A stretch of DNA of 64,000 nt from the NCBI GenBank assembly GCA_024998685.1, contig JACOEH010000019.1:20759-84758 (forward strand), written 5' to 3'. Below, one piece after another: positions 41,001 to 51,848 of this stretch. The position numbers and the translations under genes are program-made. The DNA comes from Nitrospira sp. (lineage in GTDB: Bacteria > Nitrospirota > Nitrospiria > Nitrospirales > Nitrospiraceae). Position 1 is the stretch's first letter, and every line of letters starts with the position of its first letter. The notes beneath the pieces are model-generated. The model was given only the letters and a program-made list of their open reading frames with translations, was not told where the DNA came from and made no database searches.

Positions 41001-42329
41001 TTAACCGTTCATTACATTCATGACGAGTCCCGTCAATGGTTTCGGGTAAAAATATGTCGATTTGTGCGGCATCCGCTCCCCTGCAGCGGCGACCGCTTGA
41101 ACTTCACTGACCTTGGTGGCGTTGAGCAGGAATGCGCCCGTTCCTGTTCCTTGGGCCACCCAGTCCAGGGCTTCGTGGTCGTCTTTGGTATAGAGAACGG
41201 CTTCTTGTTCCTGCTGCGTCGGGCAGAGTGTGGTCACGATCAGTTGTTGCAGCAGGGAGACGTCGAGTTTGGTTCGAGGTGATGCCTGTGTGGGAGGTCG
41301 ATGGGAAGGCTTCAGGGTGAGGGTGACGTATCGGTCGTCGCCTTGCCGCGTCAGCCCGAACACCGGGGCATTTGTTCCTTCCGTCCGCAAGCTGGCCAGG
41401 AACTGTGACCGCACATGCTGCTGTGTGGATGAGCTGAAGGGGAATTCTCGAAACTCGAACGTGTCCCCGAGTACCGTCTTGATCCGCTCTGAGGAAGGCA
41501 AGGGAGTGGTCGTCACTCGGTGCGTCGGTAATACCGTCAATCCTGGATCTTCAAGCGGCGTGAGCAGCATGAGCACTGAGTCGTAGGGTTGCAACCCCGT
41601 TTGAACGCCGGCCTCCTGTCGCCGAAGCTTCTGATAGTTCAACGCCGTTTCATAGCGATGGTGACCGTCGGCGATGAAAAGCGGTTTGCTGTGCATCGCA
41701 GCGGTCACGTGTTTCAGCACGGTTTCATCGGTGATGGCCCACAGGCATTCGCGACAGCCTGCGTCGTCTTGAAAGTCGTAACGCACCGGCTTGCCTTTTA
41801 CTGCGGTTTCCAAAAGTTGGATGACGGCACCGAGTGGATCGGAGTAGAGGGACCAGATCGGGCTGAAGTTTGCGCAACAGGCTTCGATCAGATTCAGGCG
41901 ATCAGTTTTTGCCGCGGTGCGTGTGTTCTCGTGAGGATAAATATGTCCGGAGTCGAGCGACTCCAATTTTGCCAACGCGAGGAATCCTCGAAGCACCTTC
42001 TTCGGAGCATCGGGGGCTGAGTAGGGAGGAGCGTACTCAATCGTGTGATAGTAGACGGCTGGCCGTGCGTCACGTTTGAGAACACCTTCGTTGAGCCAGG
42101 TCTGCAGCATGGCTGCAGCCCGGGTATACCGGTTGTGGGCGGGGCTGTCACCGGTTTGATCAAGCCCTAATTCCATGCGGATAATGTTGTGGGGATGGCG
42201 GTCGTGGAGTCGTTTCTGTTCCTCCGCATCAATGATATCGTACGGCGGGGCGACCACGTCCTTGACGGAACCCACGAGCGTCTGGTCGTACAGCATGCCC
42301 TGAAACGGAATGATCTGTGACATGAACAA
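41001..42329 (-). CDS. DUF1015 family protein
   Basis: Protein of 442 residues with the hallmark DUF1015 N-terminus (IIPFQGMLYDQTLVG, VVAPPYDIIDAEEQ), then LSGHIY-like DSGHIYPHENTRTAAK, LFIADGHHRYETALNY and the C-terminal part ending FYPKPLTGLVMNV. DUF1015 is a SerC-adjacent family, suggested to be a conserved metabolic protein of unknown reaction. Neighbours: NtrC regulator and polyprenyl synthase, both minus. Confidence 0.9.
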   Translation of the reverse strand: MFMSQIIPFQGMLYDQTLVGSVKDVVAPPYDIIDAEEQKRLHDRHPHNIIRMELGLDQTGDSPAHNRYTRAAAMLQTWLNEGVLKRDARPAVYYHTIEYAPPYSAPDAPKKVLRGFLALAKLESLDSGHIYPHENTRTAAKTDRLNLIEACCANFSPIWSLYSDPLGAVIQLLETAVKGKPVRYDFQDDAGCRECLWAITDETVLKHVTAAMHSKPLFIADGHHRYETALNYQKLRRQEAGVQTGLQPYDSVLMLLTPLEDPGLTVLPTHRVTTTPLPSSERIKTVLGDTFEFREFPFSSSTQQHVRSQFLASLRTEGTNAPVFGLTRQGDDRYVTLTLKPSHRPPTQASPRTKLDVSLLQQLIVTTLCPTQQEQEAVLYTKDDHEALDWVAQGTGTGAFLLNATKVSEVQAVAAAGERMPHKSTYFYPKPLTGLVMNVMNG

Positions 42330-42448
42330 CCCCTCGGCAATGTCGTGACGGCGACGACGGTTTGATGGTTACAGGAGAGAGCGGGATCCTTTCGCCTACG
42401 CCGTGCCGTTCCTACGGCTCAGCATCCTTCCAGCTGGCGGGAAGACAG

Positions 42449-43453
42449 CTACCGATCGCGGGTAATCATATAGTCAGCGGTGACGGACAGCGCGCGCCGT
42501 GCAGTACTATCGTCGAAGCGTTCGAGCTCATGTTTGGCGGCGGCGATATAGGCGCTCGCGCGATCCATAGCATAGGTAATCGAGCCGAAATCGGCCATCA
42601 GGAACAAGATACGTTCAAGATCGGCGGTGCTGAGAGTCCGCGTTTCCATTCGATCCTTGATCATCTGGCGGTCCTGCTCGGAGCAATGCTGCAACAGGTG
42701 CAGCAGGGGCAGCGTCGCTTTTCCCTGCCGGAGGTCCTGACCGATCGTTTTCCCGAGCGACTCGCCGTTTGCGATGTAATCCAAGGTATCGTCGGCCACT
42801 TGAAAGGCGATGCCGAGATACTGGCCGAAGCGGAACAGCGCTTTCTGTTGCGTTTCCGAAGCCTCGGCCAAAATGGCCCCCATGCGGCAGGCCGCGGCAA
42901 TCAAACCAGCGGTCTTGTGTTCGACGATCTTGATATAATCGATCTCCGGCATCGAAGGGTTCCCGTTATAGTACAATTGAAGGACTTCACCTTCCGCCAT
43001 TTTCTTGCAGGCCTCGGCAAGGACCTCATTGATGCCTTGATTTTGAAATTCGACGACTTTGCACATAGCTTTCGTATAGAGATAGTCGCCGACCAGAATG
43101 CTGATCTGGTTGCCCCAAACCTTGCGGGCGGTTCTTCTGCCTCTCCGAAGATCGGCGTCATCGACGACATCGTCGTGTAAGAGGGTAGCGGTATGGATGA
43201 ATTCCACGATGCTGCCGAGCTGATGGTGCTCGGTTCCGGGATAGCTGCAGAGACGAGCCGCCAAGAGGAGAAGCAGAGGCCTGATGCGTTTGCCGCCACC
43301 GCTCAAGATGTGAGCGGCGACCGTATTGACCAGCGTCACGCTGGAGTCGAGGTTCTTCTTGACTCGATCCTCTACTCCGTCCAGTTCACCACGGTAGGCA
43401 TCCCACACGTCCGACATGTTCTGTAAGATTGCGATCGCTGGACCTTGTGCCAT
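42449..43453 (-). CDS. Polyprenyl diphosphate synthase
   Basis: Protein of 334 residues; a second ATG at 43417 is possible. Class I prenyltransferase with the two Asp-rich motifs: LLHDDVVDDADLRRG and QVADDTLDYIANGESLGKTI, plus GGGKRIRPLLLL. Makes an all-trans long-chain diphosphate (C40-C50) for menaquinone or ubiquinone side chains. Same strand as DUF1015, 120 bp apart. Confidence 0.92.
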   Translation of the reverse strand: MAQGPAIAILQNMSDVWDAYRGELDGVEDRVKKNLDSSVTLVNTVAAHILSGGGKRIRPLLLLLAARLCSYPGTEHHQLGSIVEFIHTATLLHDDVVDDADLRRGRRTARKVWGNQISILVGDYLYTKAMCKVVEFQNQGINEVLAEACKKMAEGEVLQLYYNGNPSMPEIDYIKIVEHKTAGLIAAACRMGAILAEASETQQKALFRFGQYLGIAFQVADDTLDYIANGESLGKTIGQDLRQGKATLPLLHLLQHCSEQDRQMIKDRMETRTLSTADLERILFLMADFGSITYAMDRASAYIAAAKHELERFDDSTARRALSVTADYMITRDR

Positions 43454-43673
43454 GCGGCGGATGGTATGGCAGCCGAGGAAATAAAGTCAAGCAATTGAAA
43501 GCGGTATAAGTTTAGTAACCTTGACAGAAGAATGACCCATCCAGTAAGTTCCCATCTTAGCAAGCGGGTGAGGTTCACCCCTAGTACTTATGGGGACAAA
43601 TCCACCCAAAATCTCTCGCTTGCTCCGTTCTCCATCCAATAAGGAAAACTCTCATTTTGAACGAGATAGGCAC

Positions 43674-46600
43674 ATGAACATTCCTGGGTTTCCCCGCCGC
43701 CAAGGACTCTACGATCCCCAATACGAAACGGATTCCTGCGGGATCGGATTTGTGGTCAACATCAAAGGGAAGAAATCACATGACATAGTCCGTAAAGGAC
43801 TTCAGGTGTTGGAGAATCTTACCCATCGTGGAGCGCAGGGCAGTGATCCTTACACGGGAGATGGGGCCGGAATTCTTTTGCAAATCTCGCACACGTTTTT
43901 CAACCGGGTCGCGGGGGATGTCGGCGTATCATTGCCGGATGTCGGCGAGTATGGAGTGGGACAACTGTTTCTACCGCCCAACGGGGATTCTCGACGACTG
44001 TGTGAAAAGCTGTTCATCGAGATTCTTGTGGAAGAAGGCCTGCGTTTGCTCGGTTGGCGAGACGTGCCGGTCAAGAGTGACCGGATCGGCGACCAAGCGA
44101 GAACGACGGAGCCGTTCATGCGGCAAATCTTCATCGCGCGCGACGCCTTGAACGAGGCTCAGTTCGAGAGAAAACTGTACGTGGTCCGCAAGCGGGTCGA
44201 AAAGGCCGTGGCAGAATCGGCCATTCAAGGACGGGAACACTTCTATGTATCCAGTTTGTCGGCCAACACCATCGTCTATAAGGGGCTGCTGTTGCCGCAT
44301 CAAATGGCGGCCTACTATCAGGACCTCACCGATGAACGAATGGTGAGCGCACTGGCCTTGGTGCACTCGCGTTTCAGCACGAATACCTTTCCCACCTGGC
44401 CGCGAGCCCATCCCTATCGGTATGTGTGCCACAACGGGGAGATCAACACGCTGAAGGGCAACGTCAATTGGATGAGGGCTCGCCAGGGCCGCCTCCATTC
44501 GGAGCGCTTTGGGAAGGATATGGAGAAGCTGTTTCCGATCGTCTCCGAGAATCAAAGTGATTCGGCCTGTTTGGACAATACCCTCGAATTTCTGCTGCTC
44601 GGGGGCCGTTCGCTGCCACATGCCATGATGATGTTGATTCCCGAACCGTGGGTGGCGAATGCCCAGATGGATTTGGATCGTCGGGGCTTCTATCAATATC
44701 ACGCGGCGATGATGGAGCCGTGGGACGGGCCTGCCGCGGTCTGTTTCACCGACGGCAAGATGATCGGCGCGACGTTGGATCGGAATGGGTTGCGTCCCTG
44801 CCGCTATCAGGTGACGACCGACGGTCTCGTGGTCCTGGCGTCCGAGGCCGGTGTCTTGCCGGCGGAAGCAAAAGATGTCCGCATGAAGGGCCGCCTCCAA
44901 CCGGGCCGAATGTTCCTCGTCGATACGGTGCAGGGCCGTATCATCGATGATGAAGAAATTAAGGCCGACATCGTCGGACGCAAACCCTATCGCAGTTGGG
45001 TCACGCAGTACGGTGTTTCGCTGGACGAGTTGCCGGAGCCGTTGAACGTCCCGCAGCCGGATCACCCGACGATCCGCCAGCGGCAACAAGCCTTCGGCTA
45101 TACAGTCGAAGAACTTAAGATGGTCATCACGCCGATGATCGTGACGGGCGAAGAAGCGATCTCCTCGATGGGCACCGATACCCCGCTGGCGGTGTTGTCC
45201 GATCGGCCTCAGCTCCTGTTCAAGTATTTTAAACAGCTCTTCGCGCAGGTGACGAATCCTCCCATCGACCCGATCCGCGAACAGCTCGTGATGTCGCTCG
45301 TGACGAACATCGGCCCGAAGCCGAACTTAATGGACGAATCGCCGGAGTCTTGCCGCCGCATCAAGGTGCAGCAGCCGATTCTCACGAACGCCGATTTGCA
45401 AAAGATCCGGGGCATCTCCGATCCGCACTTCAAGAGCAAGACGCTTCGCATGTTGTTCCGCGTCGCCGAAGGGCCGGACGGCCTCGGGGAAGCGGTGGAC
45501 GACTTGTGCCGACAGGCCTCCCTGGCCATCAAGGAAGGCTACAAATTCCTCATCTTGAGCGATCGTGGTGTCGATGAACAATGGGCTCCGATCCCGAGTT
45601 TGCTCGGCATCTCGGCGGTCCACCACCACTTGGTTCGCGAGTGTACGAGAACCGAAGTGGGCTTGATCCTGGAAACCGGCGAACCTCGAGACGTGCATCA
45701 GTTCGCCTGTCTGATCGGCTATGGTGCCGGAACGATCAATCCCTATCTGGTTTTCGAATCGCTTGTCGACATGGAGCGCGATAACTATCTGCCGGAAGGC
45801 CTCGATGCGCAGACGGCGGAGGGAAAATTCATCAAGGCCATTAACAAGGGTCTGCTCAAGATCTTCTCAAAAATGGGGATTTCCACGGTGCAGTCCTACT
45901 GCGGCGCGCAGATCTTCGAGGCGATCGGATTGAATCGCGAGCTCATCGACCGCTACTTCACCGGGACACCCTCGCGCGTGGAAGGAGTCGGCATCCGCGA
46001 CATCGGCGAAGAAACCTTGCGCCGTCACCGCGTGGCGTATGAGCCGGTGGCGATCCGACAACTCGATTTCGGAGGTGAGGTCCACTATCGCATCCAGGGG
46101 GAGCATCATAATTGGAATCCTGAGACGATCTACAAACTGCAGCACGCCAGCCGTTCGAACGACCCGAAGACCTATGCCGAATTCGCGCAGATTGTGAACG
46201 ACGAGAGTAAGCGACGATCGAATTTGCGGGGTCTGCTGGATTTCAAGTTCGATCCCCAGCCGATTCCTCTCGAAGAAGTGGAGCCGGCCAAGGAAATCGT
46301 GAAACGCTTCAATACCGGGGCCATGTCATTTGGATCGATCAGCAAGGAAGCGCACGAGACGTTGGCCATCGCGATGAACCGGCTCGGCGGCAAGAGCAAT
46401 ACGGGCGAAGGCGGTGAAGATCCCGAGCGGTTCACACCCTTGCCGAACGGAGATTCGAAGAATAGCTACATCAAGCAGGTGGCGTCGGCCCGATTCGGAG
46501 TCACGGCGCATTACCTCGTGAACGCGCGGGAATTGCAGATCAAGATGGCGCAAGGGGCCAAGCCCGGAGAAGGCGGCCAATTGCCCGGCCACAAGGTGGA

Positions 46601-48188
46601 CGAAAACATCGCGCGCTTCCGTTATGCGACGCCGGGTGTGCAACTGATCTCGCCGCCACCGCATCACGACATCTATTCGATCGAGGATTTGGCCCAGCTC
46701 ATTTTCGACTTGAAGAATTCCAATCCCGATGCCGGTGTCTCCGTGAAACTGGTGGCGGAGGTCGGCGTCGGCACCGTCGCAGCAGGTGTCGCGAAGGCCC
46801 ATGCGGATAAGGTGCTCATCAGCGGCGATTCGGGCGGGACGGGTGCGTCGCCGTTGTCGTCCATCAAGTACGCAGGCATCCCTTGGGAGCTGGGATTGGC
46901 GGAAACACATCAGACGCTGGTCCTCAACGATCTGCGCGGGCGCATCCGTGTTGAAACGGACGGCCAGATGAAGACCGGCCGCGACGTGGTCATCGCCACA
47001 CTGCTTGGCGCAGAAGAATATGGGTTCGCAACGGCTCCCCTCATCGTCGAAGGCTGCATCATGATGCGCAAGTGTCATCTGAACACCTGCCCGGTTGGCA
47101 TTGCGACGCAGGATCCGGAACTACGCAAGAAGTTCGACGGCAAGCCGGAACACATCGTGAACTATCTATTCTTCGTGGCCGAAGAAGCACGGCAGTTGAT
47201 GGCGAAGCTCGGTTTCCGGACGATCAATGAGATGGTCGGCCGCGTCGATAAACTCAAGATCACCAGAGCCATTGACCATTGGAAAGCCAAGGGGTTGGAC
47301 CTCACGCCGCTGCTGACGGCTCCCGATGTTCCTGTGGATGTGCCGCGCTATTGCGTGCAAAAACAGGATCACGGTCTCGCCGGCATTCTCGATAATAAGC
47401 TCGTCGAGCTCTGCAAACCGGCGATTGAGCAGGGGGAAAAGGTCCAGCTTGAGCTTCCGATCAGGAACATCAACCGGACGACCGGCACGGTGCTCTCAAG
47501 CAAGATCGCGAAGAGGTATGGGCCGGACGGGTTGCCGGAAGACACAATCTCGATAAAGTTTTCCGGTTCTGCCGGACAATCGTTCGGGGCCTTCCTCGCG
47601 AAAGGCATCACGCTGACGCTGGAAGGGGAGTCCAATGACTATATCGGCAAGGGACTATCCGGGGGCAAGATCATCGTCTTCCCACCGAAGGACATTCTTT
47701 ATAATCCGGAAGAGACGATTTTGATCGGCAATACGTCGCTCTACGGAGCAACGCAGGGTGAAGCCTATTTCTACGGGATGGCCGGTGAACGGTTTGCCGT
47801 CCGGAACAGCGGAGCGCATGCCGTGGTCGAAGGGACGGGCGATCACGGATGTGAGTACATGACGGGTGGCGTGGTCGTGGTGCTTGGCCGGACAGGCCGC
47901 AACTTTGCCGCCGGTATGTCCGGGGGAGCGGCGTTCGTACTGGACGACGCGGGGACCTTCCAGAGCCGTTGTAACACCGGGATGGTCGAACTGGAGTCGG
48001 TGACGAAAGTAGACAAGCAACTGCTCCACGGGTTGATCACCAAGCATTTCATGTACACGGGTAGCCGTAAGGCCAAGCAAGTGCTCGATGCGTTCGAAGC
48101 CACGATGCCGAAGTTCGTGAAGGTGATGCCGGTGGATTACAAACGAGTCTTGGAAGAACGGAAGCGTAAAGCAAGCGCAGTCCATTAG
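43674..48188 (+). CDS. gltB: Glutamate synthase large subunit
   Basis: About 1504 residues; ATG 43674 is chosen (GAGATAGG upstream) so that the catalytic Cys lies after a ~21-residue propeptide ([13 protein letters not shown]). Domains: GATase-2, central, FMN domain with [16 protein letters not shown], [3Fe-4S] cysteines in [20 protein letters not shown], and the C-terminal GXGXG region ([28 protein letters not shown]). Transfers glutamine amide to 2-oxoglutarate. The gap to gltD holds heptad repeats. Confidence 0.97.
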   Translation: MNIPGFPRRQGLYDPQYETDSCGIGFVVNIKGKKSHDIVRKGLQVLENLTHRGAQGSDPYTGDGAGILLQISHTFFNRVAGDVGVSLPDVGEYGVGQLFLPPNGDSRRLCEKLFIEILVEEGLRLLGWRDVPVKSDRIGDQARTTEPFMRQIFIARDALNEAQFERKLYVVRKRVEKAVAESAIQGREHFYVSSLSANTIVYKGLLLPHQMAAYYQDLTDERMVSALALVHSRFSTNTFPTWPRAHPYRYVCHNGEINTLKGNVNWMRARQGRLHSERFGKDMEKLFPIVSENQSDSACLDNTLEFLLLGGRSLPHAMMMLIPEPWVANAQMDLDRRGFYQYHAAMMEPWDGPAAVCFTDGKMIGATLDRNGLRPCRYQVTTDGLVVLASEAGVLPAEAKDVRMKGRLQPGRMFLVDTVQGRIIDDEEIKADIVGRKPYRSWVTQYGVSLDELPEPLNVPQPDHPTIRQRQQAFGYTVEELKMVITPMIVTGEEAISSMGTDTPLAVLSDRPQLLFKYFKQLFAQVTNPPIDPIREQLVMSLVTNIGPKPNLMDESPESCRRIKVQQPILTNADLQKIRGISDPHFKSKTLRMLFRVAEGPDGLGEAVDDLCRQASLAIKEGYKFLILSDRGVDEQWAPIPSLLGISAVHHHLVRECTRTEVGLILETGEPRDVHQFACLIGYGAGTINPYLVFESLVDMERDNYLPEGLDAQTAEGKFIKAINKGLLKIFSKMGISTVQSYCGAQIFEAIGLNRELIDRYFTGTPSRVEGVGIRDIGEETLRRHRVAYEPVAIRQLDFGGEVHYRIQGEHHNWNPETIYKLQHASRSNDPKTYAEFAQIVNDESKRRSNLRGLLDFKFDPQPIPLEEVEPAKEIVKRFNTGAMSFGSISKEAHETLAIAMNRLGGKSNTGEGGEDPERFTPLPNGDSKNSYIKQVASARFGVTAHYLVNARELQIKMAQGAKPGEGGQLPGHKVDENIARFRYATPGVQLISPPPHHDIYSIEDLAQLIFDLKNSNPDAGVSVKLVAEVGVGTVAAGVAKAHADKVLISGDSGGTGASPLSSIKYAGIPWELGLAETHQTLVLNDLRGRIRVETDGQMKTGRDVVIATLLGAEEYGFATAPLIVEGCIMMRKCHLNTCPVGIATQDPELRKKFDGKPEHIVNYLFFVAEEARQLMAKLGFRTINEMVGRVDKLKITRAIDHWKAKGLDLTPLLTAPDVPVDVPRYCVQKQDHGLAGILDNKLVELCKPAIEQGEKVQLELPIRNINRTTGTVLSSKIAKRYGPDGLPEDTISIKFSGSAGQSFGAFLAKGITLTLEGESNDYIGKGLSGGKIIVFPPKDILYNPEETILIGNTSLYGATQGEAYFYGMAGERFAVRNSGAHAVVEGTGDHGCEYMTGGVVVVLGRTGRNFAAGMSGGAAFVLDDAGTFQSRCNTGMVELESVTKVDKQLLHGLITKHFMYTGSRKAKQVLDAFEATMPKFVKVMPVDYKRVLEERKRKASAVH

Positions 48189-48225
48189 GGAAGCGCCGAG
48201 TAAAAAGTGCCGAGTTCGGATTTTC

Positions 48226-48242
48226 ACTCAGCACTCAGGACT
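48226..48242. repeat. Heptad repeat before gltD
   Basis: ACTCAGCACTCAGGACT (48226-48242), preceded by GAGTAAAAAGTGCCGAGTTC, which is partly complementary. It lies in the gltB-gltD gap, just upstream of the gltD start. Confidence 0.6.
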
Positions 48243-48248
48243 AGAGAA

Positions 48249-49685
48249 ATGGGTGATCCAAAGGGTTTCATGAAATATGCCCGAGAGGGTCCGAAGCGCA
48301 AGCCGATCGAGTTGCGTGTGCTCGATTGGAAGGAGATGTACGAACCGATCTCCGAGGACAAGCTGAAGACTCAGGGTGCGCGTTGCATGGACTGCGGTGT
48401 GCCGTTTTGCCAAGGTCACACCGGCTGCCCGGTCGTGAATCTGATTCCCGAGTGGAATGATCTTGTCTATCGCGGTCGCTGGCAAGATGCACTGAAAGCC
48501 CTGCATACGACGAATAATTTCCCTGAATTCACGGGACGACTCTGCCCGGCGCCTTGCGAAGGGGCCTGTGTGCTGGGTATCAATGAAGATCCGGTTTCCA
48601 TCCGGGTCATCGAATGGAATATCGTCGATCGCGGGTTCAACGATGGACTCGTGACCCCGATCCTGCCGGTGGTCAAGACGGGGAAAACAGTCGCGATCGT
48701 CGGTTCCGGTCCGGCGGGCTTGACTGCTGCTCAGCAACTGGCGCGGGCGGGCCACGAGGTCACGGTCTTCGAAAAATCCGATCGGATCGGCGGCCTGCTT
48801 CGTTATGGCATTCCAGACTTCAAAATGGAGAAGTGGGTCATCGACAGACGGCTGGAACAGATGAAGGCCGAAGGGGTGAAGTTTCAAACCGGCGTCGCCG
48901 TCGGCAAAGCCATCACCGGTGAACAGCTGCGCCAGCAGTTCGACGCGGTGGGCCTCACAATGGGAGCCGAACAAGCGCGTGAGTTACCCATTTCCGGACG
49001 CGAGTTGAAAGGTGTGCATCTCGCGATGGAATATCTGACCCAGCAGAATAAGCGTACGGCAGGCATTCCTTTCAGCGATGAGCCGATCACCGCGAAGGGG
49101 AAACGGGTAGTCATCATCGGCGGAGGCGATACGGGATCGGACTGTCTCGGCACCGCGCACCGCCAAGGTTGCGTCGAAGCGCACCAATTTGAATTGCTGC
49201 CGGAACCGCCGCCGCAGCGGGCAGATTCAACCCCCTGGCCGTTCTGGCCGATGCAACTTCGCACGTCGCACGCTCATGAAGAAGGTTGTGACCGCCAATG
49301 GAGTTTGTCTACCACGAAATTTACCGGCCACGATGGCCATGTCACCAAACTGCATGCGCATCGCGTACAGTTCAGCAACGGCAAATTCACCCCTATTCCA
49401 AACACTGACTTCGAGATGAACGCCGATCTGGTGCTGTTGGCCATGGGATTCACCGGTCCCATCAAAAATGGCCTGCTCGACAGCTTGGGCGTGAAGTATG
49501 ATGCGCGTGGAGCGGTAGTTGTAGACGAAAACTTCATGACCAACCGTGATGGTTTCTTTGCCGGTGGCGACACCAAACGCGGCGCCTCACTCATCGTTTG
49601 GGCCATTGCTGAAGGGCGCAAAATGGCCGCTGGGATCGATAAGTATCTGCAAGCCGGGAAGTCGGCAAAAGCCGCGGTGAAATGA
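48249..49685 (+). CDS. gltD: Glutamate synthase small subunit
   Basis: 478 residues from ATG 48249. N-terminal iron-sulfur segment (CMDCGVPFCQGHTGCPV, CPAPCEGAC), FAD-binding GSGPAGLTAAQQLARAGHE, NAD(P)-binding VVIIGGGDTGSDCLGTAHRQ and the C-terminal LLAMGFTGPIKNG, GDTKRGASLIVWAIAEG. It oxidises NADPH and passes electrons to GltB. Second half of the GOGAT operon, 60 bp after gltB. Confidence 0.97.
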   Translation: MGDPKGFMKYAREGPKRKPIELRVLDWKEMYEPISEDKLKTQGARCMDCGVPFCQGHTGCPVVNLIPEWNDLVYRGRWQDALKALHTTNNFPEFTGRLCPAPCEGACVLGINEDPVSIRVIEWNIVDRGFNDGLVTPILPVVKTGKTVAIVGSGPAGLTAAQQLARAGHEVTVFEKSDRIGGLLRYGIPDFKMEKWVIDRRLEQMKAEGVKFQTGVAVGKAITGEQLRQQFDAVGLTMGAEQARELPISGRELKGVHLAMEYLTQQNKRTAGIPFSDEPITAKGKRVVIIGGGDTGSDCLGTAHRQGCVEAHQFELLPEPPPQRADSTPWPFWPMQLRTSHAHEEGCDRQWSLSTTKFTGHDGHVTKLHAHRVQFSNGKFTPIPNTDFEMNADLVLLAMGFTGPIKNGLLDSLGVKYDARGAVVVDENFMTNRDGFFAGGDTKRGASLIVWAIAEGRKMAAGIDKYLQAGKSAKAAVK

Positions 49686-50405
49686 CGAGAAAAAGGCGAA
49701 CGCTTATCGAGATCGCCGGGGCAGAATGAACCAAGTTATCGCTGATCAGTTACGGTAGACTCCACCCAGAAATAAGAATTTAGAAAAATGGATGCTGCCT
49801 ATAGGATCGTCGCTGGGTTAGGCCTTCTCCCACGGGTGAAAACGCTCAAGCAGAAGTCTGAACGAGATGTCAGACGTCGATAGCTACAGCTAGAGACAAC
49901 AACTCTGTAAATTTATCTTCCTTCGCTTTCCTTGCTCCTGCCATTCGTGCTCTCTGTAATGTAATCATTTTAAAGCGTCCGATGTTCCCAGCATGATTAT
50001 CGGAGGCGTTGCCGCGAGTATCCACGGAAAAGCAAGGCGACAGAAGACGTCGATGCCGCTGTCTTGCTGGATGAATGGCATCTGAACCGTTTCGTCAGGA
50101 TAGCAGCAGGCAAGGGCTTGCATCCGCGACTATCGGACGCAATTGCGCTCGCGCAGCGAAACGCCGTCCTTTTCAGTGTGCATTCTGAAAGCGGTGTGTA
50201 GGTGAGTGCCGGTCACAGGATTTGGCGGATGGTAAGGGACTGGAGGCGATCCGCAGACAAAAGGAGATTGTTGGCATGGCCGGTAAACTTGAGGCTGCTG
50301 CTTCAGGTGAGGAACGAACGGAACTTCCTCAATGGAATGTACAAAACAAGACATAATTTCAACTTTGTTATGATCTCATTTTATTCTGATCGACCAATTT
50401 CAGGA
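49686..50405. other. Gene-free region
   Basis: About 720 bp. No supported gene. A stretch near 50060-50202 reads as a coding-like frame (LLDEWHLNRFVRIAAG, LHPRLSDAIALAQRNA) but lacks a start codon and homologue recognisable by me; it may be an eroded fragment. No tRNA, terminator or repeat noticed. Confidence 0.35.
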
Positions 50406-51335
50406 TTACTGGCTACTTGCTTTGACTACGATGACCTGACGAGTGACTTCGGCCCCATTGCTCAGCACGCGCGCCTCAATAGTATAGAACCCAAAGGGTT
50501 TCAGTTTCGTCACGCAATGCGTGCCATCGTCCGCGCCGTCGAACGGGCAATAGGGAGCAAAACCTTCGATGCGATTCACGGTGGTGTTGATTAAAAATTG
50601 CACGGAAACGGTCCCCGCCACATTGGTAGGGTACGCCTGCGCGGTCCAGGGCTGACCCGACGTCGGCGATCCGAGAACGCTCAGCATCACTTTTGGCGCG
50701 GAGGTTGCCGGGGGAGTTGCGGATGCTTGAACTACCATCGCCTGACGAGCGACTTCGATCCCATTGCTCCGCACACGCGCCTCAATGGTGTAGGACCCGA
50801 AGGGTCTCAACCTCGTCACGCAATGCGTGCCATCGTCCGCGCCGTCGAACGGACAATAGGGAGCGACATTCTCCATGTGATCAAGGCTGTTGTTGATCCA
50901 GTATTCCACGGAAACGGTCCCTGCTACGTTGGCAGGGTACGCCTGCACGGTCCAGGGTTGACCCGATGTCGGCGATCCGAGCACGGTCAGCGTCACCGTT
51001 GGGAGTGTTGAAGTCCCGGCTGCTGGAGGGGGAGTCCCGGCTGGGGTATAGGTGGCAACGTTGCTCGCGCTCGATTCGATGTTTGCAGAGTTGTACGCCG
51101 TGATTACATAGTATTGAACGACGGCTGGTGTTCCAATATTGAAACTAGTAGTGGTTCCCAGTGTGATAAGCAGCGTCGCCGTGTCAGCTGATTGCGAGCA
51201 TGGTAGCTGACTACATTGATAGACGCGATATCCTGCTAAATCCGGCCCGCTGCTCGCGTTCCACGTCAACGTGGCCCCCCACGCTGTACTAGACCACAGG
51301 ACAAGAACCGTCGCAATTGCTTTCACCAAACCCAT
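50406..51335 (-). CDS. Secreted modular FnIII/Ig-like protein (two modules)
   Basis: Protein of 309 residues. Signal peptide (VKAIATVLVLWSSTAWGATL), an FnIII domain with a Cys pair (YRVYQCSQLPCSQSAD, TAYNSANIESSASNV), a Pro/Thr linker, then two ~95-residue Ig-like modules, each with VLGSPTSGQPW, NVAGTVSV and YCPFDGADDGTHCV (probable disulfide). The Asp-rich loop may bind Ca2+. Likely exported and surface or fibre forming. Nearly identical at DNA level over its C-terminal half to the neighbouring paralogue at 51849 (offset 1443 bp). Confidence 0.85.
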   Translation of the reverse strand: MGLVKAIATVLVLWSSTAWGATLTWNASSGPDLAGYRVYQCSQLPCSQSADTATLLITLGTTTSFNIGTPAVVQYYVITAYNSANIESSASNVATYTPAGTPPPAAGTSTLPTVTLTVLGSPTSGQPWTVQAYPANVAGTVSVEYWINNSLDHMENVAPYCPFDGADDGTHCVTRLRPFGSYTIEARVRSNGIEVARQAMVVQASATPPATSAPKVMLSVLGSPTSGQPWTAQAYPTNVAGTVSVQFLINTTVNRIEGFAPYCPFDGADDGTHCVTKLKPFGFYTIEARVLSNGAEVTRQVIVVKASSQ

Positions 51336-51848
51336 ACGGATATCCCTTTCATGTTACATAAATTACTTAATTAACAATAATTAGTATATTTTTAGCATAG
51401 CAATTCCCTCCGAGATGCGCGCATCTCATCTGCGGGAACCTATGGGTAAATGGCTCAACTGACTTGGTTATCCGAGAAGAGACGGAAGAGCAGAATCATC
51501 CGCCACATCTCTACACCAGCTAAGCAAGATGTGGACCGGTGCGCTCGCAAGGCGAGTAGGGAAAAAGCTTAGAATATTCAGCAGTGCCGAGAAGAAAATC
51601 ATTGGCCATGTGTAGGCGGGACACAGAGTCTTGTAGACGAGTGCAAGCTAAATGCAATGTTTTCTATAGGATAGGCGATGTAGTCGTTTGCCTATAGATT
51701 ATACAATTCGCACCGGATGGGCGGTAGTGGAATCGATACAGTCCCCAACTGAGCCACACCAGTCAATCCTCAGGACCCACGCATGGGAGAGATTCTTCTG
51801 CAGATCGACCTAGGTCTCTGTACTCTGCTTTGGGTCGAAAAGCCAGGA
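51336..51848. promoter_or_regulatory. Upstream region of the first modular gene
   Basis: About 510 bp. A perfect palindrome GAGATGCGCGCATCTC at 51412-51427 lies 24 bp upstream, on the minus strand, of a TATACTAAT box (51380-51388). The same arrangement appears at 53212 upstream of the second modular gene. Much of the remaining sequence is similar to the region at 53136-53545 but clearly diverged. Confidence 0.45.

Noticed and set aside
43500..43545. TTGACA near 43523 as a gltB promoter -35 box
   Set aside because: No acceptable -10 element at 16-18 bp; the match is probably chance.
43971..45089. Long antisense frame (372 residues) on the minus strand
   Set aside because: It lies wholly antisense to the confidently identified gltB coding sequence and its translation shows no domain; GC-rich codon bias often leaves the opposite strand open.
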